Assembly: GCA_900323505.1 (NCBI GenBank)
Contig: OOIN01000040.1
Coordinates: 1 to 64,000 of the forward strand
Length of the DNA stretch: 64,000 nucleotides
DNA from: Ustilago trichophora
Taxonomy: Eukaryota > Basidiomycota > Ustilaginomycetes > Ustilaginales > Ustilaginaceae
Direction of reading: 5' to 3'
Below are positions 1-7,455 of the stretch, one piece after another. The translations under genes and the position numbers were made by a program. Under the pieces are notes generated by a model. The model was not told the origin of the DNA. It did not search any database and saw only the letters and a list, made by a program, of their open reading frames with translations. Positions within the stretch are counted from its first letter, which is position 1. Every line of letters begins with the position of its first letter.

Positions 1-156
1 AACCCTAACCCTAACCCTAACCCTAACCCTAACCCTAACCCTAACCCTAACCCTAACCCTAACCCTAACCCTAACCCTAACCCTAACCCTAACCCTAACC
101 CTAACCCTAACCCTAACCCTAACCCTAACCCTAACCCTAACCCTAACCCTAACCCT
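1..156. repeat. Telomere repeat array (AACCCT)26
   Basis: Twenty-six uninterrupted copies of AACCCT, the C-rich strand of the canonical TTAGGG telomere. The array starts at base 1 and stops abruptly at 156, where unique sequence begins with GAGACG. It marks the left end of the window as a chromosome terminus, with the chromosome body to the right. There are no degenerate units, so this is a terminal array and not an old interstitial one. Confidence 0.98.
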
Positions 157-281
157 GAGACGATGGCCCCTTTTTGGTGGATGGGAGCACCGCAACACCT
201 TGATCCATGTCCTCCTCACCCTGGAGCATGCGTAGAACAGTCTGGATGGATGCCTGGGATGATTACGGTGAGCTTGCGTGT

Positions 282-543
282 TTGCGTGTTGGCTGTGTCG
301 ATGATCAAGTCGATGGGAATGTGTCGAGATGGTTGCCATGCCCTCTGATGATCACTGACAATGCTGGCAGACACTGTCCATGAGCTGTCGACACCCGTTT
401 CCAGCACCGATGGTCTCCTATGCCTTGTTGTTTGCGTGTTTGCGTGTTGGATCTTCCGAGATGTCCATGTTGTGTACTGGCCCTTGCGTGTTGGCTGTGT
501 CGATGATCGAGTTGATGGGAATGTGTCGAGATGGTTGCCATGC
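282..543. repeat. Pair of 60-bp direct repeats
   Basis: Bases 282-341 and 484-543 are near-identical over 60 bp, starting TTGCGTGTTGGCTGTGTCG and ending GATGGTTGCCATGC, with two differences seen by eye. A shorter third match to the beginning lies near 428-450. The copies are 202 bp apart. Confidence 0.85.
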
Positions 544-970
544 TTGCGTGTTTGCAGAAGATGCTGGAAGCCTGTGGAATGTACTGGAGGCTTGTGGAAC
601 TATGGATGTAGATGTGCTGGAATCTGTTAGAGTCTTTGGGATTGTTCCGGAACCTTCTGGAATCTTGGAGAAGTGGGGCTGTGCACAAGAGAACATTCTA
701 GAAGCTTGTAGAATCTAACAGAATTTGCTGAGAACTTGCACAGCCTGTTGGAACTTTGAGGAAGTGTGGCTGTGCATGTGGCTCAGCAGTATGAACTTGC
801 TGGAAGCTGGTAGAAGCCTACAGAACCTGGTGGAATGTTGTGGAATGTACCAGAAAGCTGTGGGAGCATGACTGTGTATGTGGCTGTGCACAATGGAAGT
901 TGCTGGAAGCTGATAGAAGCTTGTGGAATCTGCCGGAAGCTCATGGAATCTGCTAGAATCTTGTGGAAAT

Positions 971-1005
971 GTGGCTGTGCTTGTGGCTGTGCTTGTGGCT
1001 GTGCA
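971..1005. repeat. 12-bp tandem repeat (GTGGCTGTGCTT)
   Basis: Three head-to-tail copies of GTGGCTGTGCTT, the last one partial. Single diverged copies of GTGGCTGTGC also occur near 683, 769 and 880, so this is a local expansion of a word already scattered through the telomere-associated region. Confidence 0.85.
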
Positions 1006-1120
1006 ATGGAAACAGCTGGAATCTTCTGGATGCAGATGCTGGAACCTTCTACAAGCTTCTGCATGGTTCCAACATGGCCAGCAAAGTGAAATTAGGTGGC
1101 AAATGTCCAGCCCCTTGAAG

Positions 1121-1130
1121 GTATATATAT
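1121..1130 (+). promoter_or_regulatory. TATA-like element for the telomere-proximal oxygenase gene
   Basis: GTATATATAT, followed by a pyrimidine-rich leader with CCCTTGTTGCTTTTTCAG. It lies about 420 bp upstream of the ATG at 1550. A possible 5'-UTR intron runs 1227-1273, with donor GTAAGT and acceptor CTTAG (47 nt), so the long leader may be spliced. The intron is only suggested by its consensus ends, since no frame test is possible in a leader. Confidence 0.45.
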
Positions 1131-1549
1131 GACCCTTCCACCCTGACTTCCTAGCCTTTCCCTTGTTGCTTTTTCAGCATTTGTGTGTGACTGTGTGCCT
1201 GAGAGTGTGCCTCAAGAAGTTTCCAGGTAAGTCAACGTGTTATAAGGTGTACTGGTGCTGTCTCTTGACTTAGGTGACTAGTCCCTATACAGAGCTCCTG
1301 CCCAGACCCTTGTCTCCTGCATAGTTCCCTGTTAGTTGTGGCTTGGCCAACTACAATTGACAGTGGAACTTGGAGATCACCTTCTGGTGTAACACTCAAG
1401 AAGTTGACAACAGCCTCAACAAATATTCCAAGAAAGCAAGCAAAGAAAGGACTTCAAGAGACAACCAACATCAAGAACAACCCAAGTAAGCGGAAGAACC
1501 AACAACCACCAAGACAGGACAGGAATTGCAAGAACCAACAACCATCACG

Positions 1550-2470
1550 ATGCCAACCAACAAGCAGAAGGCGCACAACAAGAGGCTCAAGGATCAGCGG
1601 GCTAGGATCAATGCAGCAAAGGAGTACCCGGACACACTGTACTTGGAGAAGGTGGGGGAGCAGGAGGAGTACCATCTAGTGGGACAGCCACATGCGGTGG
1701 AGGGAATGGCTGAGCCAGTCAAGGTCAACCTGACCCTTCTGGATGCAGAGACAGAGGAGCCCATCTTTCAACGTATCAGTCCAACATCACTTGACAAGCA
1801 GCTGGCAGCCAACAAATCGGCAAAGGAGGGGTTGGAGCTCTATGAGCGTGCTCAGACCCACCATAGGGAGGACCAATCTAGAGGCCACATGCATCTTGGC
1901 TTCTGGAGTGAGATGGGCAATCCCAAATACAACATGAGTCGTCACACCACCCACAACCAGCATGCTCTGCCACTCCTCAACTGGGCTCGGAAACACTCTG
2001 ATCTCTACCTCAGTACCCTCTACCCTCTCATTCATGAAGACTGGCAAGCACACCTTGACACAAGGAAGGATTCCATGGCCTGGCTCAGGGACTTTATGCA
2101 GGATCAGGTGGCGGTCCTGCCTGACTGGTGGTCTACCTGCACCTTCTTCAACACCACCACTCCAGGTGTCCACCAGGATCAAAAGGATCAGATCCCTTCT
2201 TTCCTCTTCAACTTTGGTGCTCCCACCATTGTCAGGCTCAGAGACTATGGAGTGGACATTCAGCTGGACCATTTGGATGTGGTGATCTTCAACACCAGCA
2301 ACTTCCACTCCACCTACTCTCCTGACCAGGATCTGCAAGGCAGGTGGGCCTTCTCTGCCTTCATGAGGAAGGTGTTCTATGAGAAGCAGCCTCCCCACAA
2401 CCTTTCCCAGGCTAGGATTGACAGTGAGGTAGAAGAACCCACATGGAGGATCAGGGGTGCTAATGTGTAG
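1550..2470 (+). CDS. TET/JBP-like 2-oxoglutarate/Fe(II) oxygenase, copy 1
   Basis: Predicted 306-residue protein of the fungal TET/JBP-like 2OG-Fe(II) dioxygenase family, whose animal and kinetoplastid relatives oxidise 5-methylcytosine or thymine in DNA. The catalytic core is visible near the C-terminus. It has HxD (His208-Gln-Asp210) followed by IPSFLFNFG, a distal His in NFHST (about residue 253), and an Arg in GRWAFSAFMRK that would bind 2-oxoglutarate. The N-terminus is short and basic (KQKAHNKRLKDQRAR). The ATG at 1550 is the first ATG in the frame; upstream extension would need a TTG. This is the gene nearest the telomere and points away from it. Two diverged homologues lie at 4699-5724 and 5952-7103 on the other strand. 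All metal ligands look intact, so activity is plausible. Whether the substrate is DNA is family inference. Confidence 0.75.
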   Translation: MPTNKQKAHNKRLKDQRARINAAKEYPDTLYLEKVGEQEEYHLVGQPHAVEGMAEPVKVNLTLLDAETEEPIFQRISPTSLDKQLAANKSAKEGLELYERAQTHHREDQSRGHMHLGFWSEMGNPKYNMSRHTTHNQHALPLLNWARKHSDLYLSTLYPLIHEDWQAHLDTRKDSMAWLRDFMQDQVAVLPDWWSTCTFFNTTTPGVHQDQKDQIPSFLFNFGAPTIVRLRDYGVDIQLDHLDVVIFNTSNFHSTYSPDQDLQGRWAFSAFMRKVFYEKQPPHNLSQARIDSEVEEPTWRIRGANV

Positions 2471-2851
2471 TCAATGGAAAGATCTAGTGTATGTAGCAAT
2501 CAGCTTCTCTGATACAGACAGGTGACAGCATGCAGCAATTTTGCAGCCTTCATTTTGGATAGAGATATTGAGATGCTGAGTTCAACAGGTAATCATGAAG
2601 AAACTTGCTGGTTTGGTGAAGGACCTTAAGCTGCAGGTTACGTTTTACCACAGCAGATGGATACATGTAGGTCCACAGCAGCTGGTACATCTCCCTGTAC
2701 CCTTGCAATTCATCTCCTGAAGACTTAGTGGTCTGACCTGGTATATACATGATCAATCCAGCATGTGGGATGCCAATACCAACATGCTATCATCATTCTG
2801 ATGTACAAGGAGGCTGGAGAGACTAGTGCCAAGCATCATACTCTTTACAGA
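2471..2851. other. Non-coding spacer
   Basis: Downstream of the first oxygenase gene. No open frame with recognisable protein features on either strand and no clear repeat. It probably holds the 3' UTR of the + strand gene. Confidence 0.5.
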
Positions 2852-3660
2852 CCTCAAAACGGTGAAGAGTTGACCAACTTCACTATAGCATTGGTATAAG
2901 TGCCAGTATATGCAAGTTATACCAATGCTATAGTACAACACCTCAAAACGGAAGATATCCTCCATGCTAAGGAGTGTTCTGACATCCTGGCGTCCCAGTG
3001 CAACTTCCTTCATGCTCAGATCTAGGATCAGACTTCATCTGAGTTTGCCAGTGCTGACTGGCTTTATATACTGGGACACCCTAGACATGCAGTGTAGGTG
3101 AAAAGCTTTGATTGATTGATTCAAGGATGTAGGAATCTGCTCCACCCTCTCACAAGTACAGCACAGCTTGGAGCAACCAAAACAAGCACATACTGAGGTA
3201 CTTTACTATAGCATTGGTATAAGTGTCCATATACATGAGTTATACCAATGCTATAGTAAAGTGCCTAGAAACAGGTGGTATCTCCCACGCTAAGGAGTGT
3301 TTTGGCATCCTCTCATCCCAGTGCAACTTCCTACATGCTTCAGGTCTCAATCCACCTTTATATACTACTACCGGTGGCTGAGGTGGAGGAGCTTGAGATG
3401 ACGCCTGGACCATCATCACCTTGAATCCAGGATCTGGGCTTACAGGAAGTAGCACCAGCTCATCAGGAGTATGCTGCAAACTGGAGCACTCAAAACGGTC
3501 AAGAAACCAGCAACTTTACTATAGCATTGGTATAAGTGTCCATATATGCAAGTCATACCAATGCTATAGTGAAGTACCTCAAAATGGATGATATCTTCTA
3601 TGCTGAGGGGTGTTCTATGATTCTCTGGACCAGACCCAGCTTCCTATACCTATTTCAGGC
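2852..3660. repeat. Three ~315-bp repeat units, each carrying a 19-21 bp inverted repeat
   Basis: Three diverged direct repeats. Each contains a stem of about 20 bp, CTATAGCATTGGTATAA pairing with TTATACCAATGCTATAG, around an 18-nt loop. Arms lie at 2881-2899/2917-2935, 3202-3222/3240-3260 and 3515-3535/3553-3573, giving spacings of 321 and 313 bp. The sequence after each stem is also shared, including CTAAGGAGTGTT and CCCAGTGCAACTTCCT in the first two copies. The second stem is a perfect 21-bp match; the first and third have point changes. Short frames here are by-products of the repeats. Confidence 0.85.
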
Positions 3661-3699
3661 CTGTCAGAGCACATCTCTGGCTTGGCCTCTGCCAGGCTG

Positions 3700-4370
3700 A
3701 TGTATATAGAAGAGTGCTTTGATGTCTGACAGCAGCCAGACATGCTGGCTCTACAATATTCTGCTCTTGACCTTCCTGAGCTCCAGGAGAGTGTCACCAT
3801 ATCAATAGCTCTTCACAATTGCCAGTCAGTGCAGAGCTAGGTTCACATGGCTATAAGGTCACCTGTATACTCTCTTAGAGCCATGTGACCAAATCTCGGC
3901 AATGGCTTTTGCAAGCACACAGCTCTGATGCTCATGACAATCCTGACATCCAAGAGATGGTCAAGAGCCAAATATCACACAATGTGCTGTTGATATGATG
4001 CTGCAATGGTCACATGGCTGTAAGGAAGTATATAGGTGACCTTACAGCCATGTGACCATTGCAGCATCATGGCTTGTCCAAACCCACATCTCTGATGCTC
4101 ATGACACTCCTGACATCCAAGAGATGGTCAAGAGCCAAATATCACACTTGATGCTCTTGATATGATGCTTCCATGGTCACATGGCTGTAAGGAAGTATAT
4201 AGGTGACCTTACAGCCATGTGAGCATAGCTCTACGGTGACTGGCAATTGTGAAGAGCTATTGATATGGTGACACTCTCCTGGAGCTCAGGAAGGTCATGA
4301 GCAATTGATTGTAGAGCCAGCATGTCTGGTTGCTGAGATACAGGGACATGGCTGTAAAGCAATGTATATA
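3700..4370. repeat. Foldback element with ~125-bp outer arms and internal hairpins
   Basis: The left arm, about 3731-3866, is the reverse complement of about 4203-4330. Shared text includes GCTCTTCACAATTGCCAGTC on one side and its complement on the other. Similarity decays out to roughly 3700 and 4370. Inside are two direct repeats of period 167 (3923-4059 and 4090-4222), each ending in a hairpin. There is no open frame. The layout resembles a non-autonomous foldback or MITE-type element, but no target-site duplication was identified. Confidence 0.8.
3998..4067. repeat. Perfect 28-bp inverted repeat hairpin
   Basis: Arms 3998-4025 and 4040-4067 are perfect complements, centred on GGTCACATGGCTGTAAGG, with a 14-nt loop containing TATATAGG. 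A related hairpin with 16-bp arms lies at 4177-4192/4207-4222, and a degenerate one at 3840-3852/3879-3890. Lack of divergence between the 28-bp arms suggests recent formation or gene conversion. Confidence 0.9.
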
Positions 4371-4698
4371 AACCCTTTGGGTGCTTGGAGTGAAAAACTC
4401 AAGTTGTGGCATCTTTTGAGTGCAGAGACCTGAGGAACGCAAACATGATTGAATTAATTGATGATTTTGGGGGACCCAGCTTAACAGGAGATGGGAATTG
4501 ATTACAAATTATTTCCAATTTGCACAGAGCAGCCAAGCAGGCCCGAAGCTCCCAGCCAGGAAACACGAGAATCTTTTTGGTGGAGAGCAAATTTTTTCAA
4601 GTCGAAAGGAAATCTGGGGGTCAAAGCTGAATTTCAGAGTGGAGGCCAAAATCCCCCCCAACTGGATGGAACGAGACCTCCTGCCAAATGGCTGGAAG
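4371..4698. other. Spacer between foldback element and oxygenase copy 2
   Basis: It contains TATATAAACCC near 4367-4377 and otherwise no supported gene. The right part is 3' flank of the - strand oxygenase gene ending at 4699. An open frame across 4491-4808 on + is antisense to that gene's end and has no domain. Confidence 0.5.
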
Positions 4699-5724
4699 TC
4701 ACGATGATCCTCCTTTTGACTGATACCCAAAGATGCTATCGAGCCTCCATTCTGCTACCTTGCACACTGTTTCTCTATGATAGATGGCATCTCGAAAGAA
4801 TCCACTGAATGCCCACCTGTTTGCAGCAGCAGAGTGTCCAGGAGGAACGAAGGGTCTGGTCCTGTGGTAAAAAGATCGAGAGTTGAGGATGACCAAGTCC
4901 ATAGGTTCGACAAGGATCTTGACTGAGAACTCTGGTAACTCGATCCAAGCAGCTTTTCCAAAGTTGAATAAGAAGGATGGAATGCAGTCATCATTGTCGA
5001 GATGGATGCCACCTGCAAAGTTCGAGAAGAAGGCTACAGTAGTCCACCAGGGATGGAGAAGCTCGATGCTTTTGGAACCAAAGATGGATGCTAGCCACTT
5101 TCTGCCTTTGGATCGAGATGAAATGTTGCTCCTGAAGCTGGGATGGATCAAAGGTTGTGCAGTTCTCATCACCAGGTCTGTGTGCATCCTTGCCCAGAAG
5201 AGAAGATCGAGTGCTTCAGGTTTGTATCGAGGGTCAGTGGTCTCCTTGGTGAAGTCCAGAGTCTGTTTGCCTCGAGAGTGCCAGATTCCTAGGTGATGCT
5301 CGATGACTTTTCTCTTGGTGAGCTTGATCTTGAGCTTCTGTGTGCTGATTGTCGAGATGGGGATGGGTTTCTTTGCCAGATATTGATCATAAAGGTGCTT
5401 GCCTATGAGGGAACTCTTCTTGGCTTCGAGAAACTTGGCATAGCTGGTGGGTGCAATCCTCTGGAGCACGATCTCTTTGGTGTCTCTGTCTGCTAGAGTA
5501 AGGTTGGGTCGAGTTGAATGGCTGCTGCTGCCTTCTGCTAGTGCTTTGCACTCGATAAGATCAAACTGGCTGAGGTCTGTGTGCCTTTTGATATGATGTT
5601 GTCGAGACAGATCAATGTGGGTAGATTCTTCCTGGGAGTCTCGATAGCTCTGCCTCCTGCAGGCATCTCTCTCTGCATTCCTCTTCCTCTTTCGATCCAA
5701 AGCTGCTTCACCCTTGGCTGGCAT
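4699..5724 (-). CDS. TET/JBP-like 2-oxoglutarate/Fe(II) oxygenase, copy 2
   Basis: Predicted 341-residue protein, homologous over its C-terminal ~200 residues to the copies at 1550-2470 and 5952-7103. Core motifs are HxD in GGIHLDNDDCIPSFLFNFG, a distal His in SFYHRTRP and an Arg in NRWAFSGFFRD. The N-terminal ~60 residues are very basic (RKRKRNAERDACRRQ), suggesting nuclear localisation or nucleic-acid contact. An insertion of about 25 residues rich in Ser, Thr and Lys lies before HLGIWH. The first ATG in frame is at 5724; earlier in-frame codons are TTG only. It lies downstream of copy 3 on the same strand, 227 bp apart, but the copies are too diverged for a recent duplication. DNA base oxidation is the likely reaction by family; the substrate is unproven. 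Confidence 0.75.
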   Translation of the reverse strand: MPAKGEAALDRKRKRNAERDACRRQSYRDSQEESTHIDLSRQHHIKRHTDLSQFDLIECKALAEGSSSHSTRPNLTLADRDTKEIVLQRIAPTSYAKFLEAKKSSLIGKHLYDQYLAKKPIPISTISTQKLKIKLTKRKVIEHHLGIWHSRGKQTLDFTKETTDPRYKPEALDLLFWARMHTDLVMRTAQPLIHPSFRSNISSRSKGRKWLASIFGSKSIELLHPWWTTVAFFSNFAGGIHLDNDDCIPSFLFNFGKAAWIELPEFSVKILVEPMDLVILNSRSFYHRTRPFVPPGHSAAANRWAFSGFFRDAIYHRETVCKVAEWRLDSIFGYQSKGGSS

Positions 5725-5833
5725 GGCTGGAATGGATGATTGGATTGCTGGCAAGTGGATATGGAACGATGATGGATGATTCTATGGTGGAGCTGGTGTC
5801 TACTGGTTGAATCTTTCTCGAGAGCCCAGCCTG

Positions 5834-5997
5834 GAGGGGGACTTGTCTCTTTCAGCCATTTTTGCTTCGACAAACAGGCAAGTCCCCCTCTGTGCTCACC
5901 AGCCAAAATTCATTGCCTGATTCTCGAAAGCAATTTTGGCTGGGGGACTTGTCATTCTGGACTCTTTTTTACAGCTCCAGAGGCAAGTCCCCCAGCC
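5834..5997. repeat. Cluster of three consecutive inverted repeats
   Basis: Three stems lie end to end: GAGGGGGACTTG (5834-5845) with CAAGTCCCCCTC (5879-5890); AGCCAAAATT (5901-5910) with AATTTTGGCT (5932-5941); and GGCTGGGGGACTTG (5938-5951) with CAAGTCCCCCAGCC (5984-5997). The first and third share the GGGGGACTTG core. They occupy the gap between oxygenase copies 2 and 3. The right arm of the third encodes the last residues of copy 3, whose stop codon is at 5952-5954. They may act as a terminator or promoter structure or be a small inserted palindromic element. Confidence 0.85.
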
Positions 5998-7103
5998 TCA
6001 CCGCACTGCTCCACCCTGCGCTTCTTTGATGCTGCTTGCCGCTCTGCCTCTTGCTCCTCCTCTGCCTTCCTTGCGTAGTATGTATGGTTGTGCTTCTTTG
6101 GCTCTCTCTGTTGCTGAAGCCCTTTGCGGAAGAAGCAGCTGATGGCCATGCGCTCTCCAGGGTCTGATCTTGCCTTTACATGAGCTGGGTGTTGGACGGT
6201 GAGGTGTTCCACGCTGTTGGAAAGGAACATGACGATGTCTTGTGGTTGCAGCTCCACTGCTATGCCATACTCTGGCAGCTGCAAGAGAGCATGTTGTCCG
6301 AGGTTGACCAGGATAGACACGTCTGCATCCTTCACGTCTTTGTGCACATTGCTGGAGAAGCCAAGGAATGGTGAGATGGTGGAGTACAGCGGGTGGCAGT
6401 ACCGGTCCAGGTCATCCACTTGCTTCTCTGCCCAAGGGAAGTGGACATCCATGCGCTCTTGAAGCTCTGACCTGAAGGTATCACAGAGACCAGAGTGGCC
6501 ATTCTTGATGATGGGGAGAACAAACTTGCGGGTGAACTCTTTGAACCAGATGCAGAACTCCGCCACAGCTTGCCTGCCTTCCTCCCTGCCTGGCTGCTGA
6601 GTCTCTTCCGATAGAGTCAAGCTGACCATCATCTTGTCGTACCAGATGCCAAAGTGGTAGTGTGGAAAGTGCTGCTGCTGATCCACTGTCTGCCGAGTGT
6701 CTGCCTTGTGTTTCTTGCACTTGGCTGTCTCCATGACCTTGCGGAACAAGGTGGCACCTTTGCTATAGCTCTTGGTCATGCTGGAGGCAGCAGACTCAGT
6801 GGCCGGACAGAAGCGCTGGAGGAAGACATTCCTGGTCTTGCTGTCCTGGAGGCTGATGTTGCGGGTGTAGACTGTGTTCTTGCAGTCATCAAAAGAGGTG
6901 ATGGCCTGGCCGGTGATGATGGGCAAGGTCCAAGAGCACTTTGCCTGCCGATCCTTCTCCATTACCTTGTACTGTTTGTCAAGGGTGTACGTCTTGGCAT
7001 TGATGGACGCAAGGCTGTACTGCAGCCTCTTGATGCGCTTCTGATCTGCTTGAGAAGTGCCGCCAGGTACAGGTATGTATGTCATTGTGGTGTGATGTAC
7101 CAT
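5952..7103 (-). CDS. TET/JBP-like 2-oxoglutarate/Fe(II) oxygenase, copy 3
   Basis: Predicted 383 residues from the ATG at 7103. The frame stays open upstream through a 36-bp minisatellite to an ATG at 7394, which would give 480 residues with a 12-residue repeat (SKRWIKIQTGHV) at the N-terminus. The shorter start was chosen because it aligns with the basic N-termini of the other two copies. The core has HxD in NVHKDVKDADVSILVNLG, a distal His in SVEHLTVQHP and an Arg in GERMAISCFFRK. The C-terminal ~45 residues are charged and low-complexity (RKAEEEQEAERQAASKKRR), likely a coil or nuclear signal, and end inside an inverted repeat. It is the most diverged of the three. It lies 350 bp downstream of the helicase gene on the same strand. 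Confidence 0.7.
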   Translation of the reverse strand: MVHHTTMTYIPVPGGTSQADQKRIKRLQYSLASINAKTYTLDKQYKVMEKDRQAKCSWTLPIITGQAITSFDDCKNTVYTRNISLQDSKTRNVFLQRFCPATESAASSMTKSYSKGATLFRKVMETAKCKKHKADTRQTVDQQQHFPHYHFGIWYDKMMVSLTLSEETQQPGREEGRQAVAEFCIWFKEFTRKFVLPIIKNGHSGLCDTFRSELQERMDVHFPWAEKQVDDLDRYCHPLYSTISPFLGFSSNVHKDVKDADVSILVNLGQHALLQLPEYGIAVELQPQDIVMFLSNSVEHLTVQHPAHVKARSDPGERMAISCFFRKGLQQQREPKKHNHTYYARKAEEEQEAERQAASKKRRVEQCGEAGGLASGAVKKSPE

Positions 7104-7108
7104 GGGAA

Positions 7109-7372
7109 GTGTGATCCAACTCAAAGAGACGTGTCCAGTTTGGATTTTGATCCATCTCTTTGAGACATGTCCAGTTTGGATTTTGATCCATCTCTTTGAG
7201 ACGTGTCCAGTTTGGATTTTGATCCGTCTCTTTGAGACGGACTGATTTTGAATTTTCATCCATCTCTTTGAGACTGACTGATTCTTGGAATTTGCGCGTC
7301 TCTTTGAGATGGACCAATTTCTGAAATTTGCGCGTCTCTTTGAGATGGACTCATTCAACCTCATTGACGCGT
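7109..7372. repeat. 36-bp minisatellite, seven units
   Basis: The word CTCTTTGAGA (CTCAAAGAGA in the first unit) recurs at 7120, 7156, 7192, 7228, 7264, 7300 and 7336, an exact 36-bp period. Each unit has a small palindrome GTCTCTTTGAGAC, and the left units add GTCCAGTTTGGATTTTGATC. Units grow more diverged towards the right. The right edge merges with TGAAATTTGCGCGTCT and TTGACGCGTC, words that recur upstream of the helicase gene. It is either the promoter region of oxygenase copy 3 or, if the ATG at 7394 is used, a 12-residue coding repeat. Confidence 0.9.
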
Positions 7373-7455
7373 CAGGCCTCCACTTTGTCTGCATTTTCAC
7401 AGACTCTGGAAATGCAATTAATGATTTATTTTGAGAAACATGCAAAGTCTTCTAT

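Larger units (their letters stand above)
157..1120. repeat. Telomere-associated degenerate repeat region
   Basis: Gene-free sequence next to the telomere. Many short, diverged copies of phrases such as TGGAATCTG, TGGAAGCT and GTGGCTGTGC recur on the + strand. Short open frames here have repeat-driven composition and no recognisable domain, so none is called as a gene. This is typical of fungal telomere-associated sequence, which evolves by recombination between chromosome ends. Confidence 0.75.

Noticed and set aside
2550..3013. Two minus-strand frames of 68 and 86 codons
   Set aside because: Encoded by the repeat units and hairpin; no family and not conserved between units.
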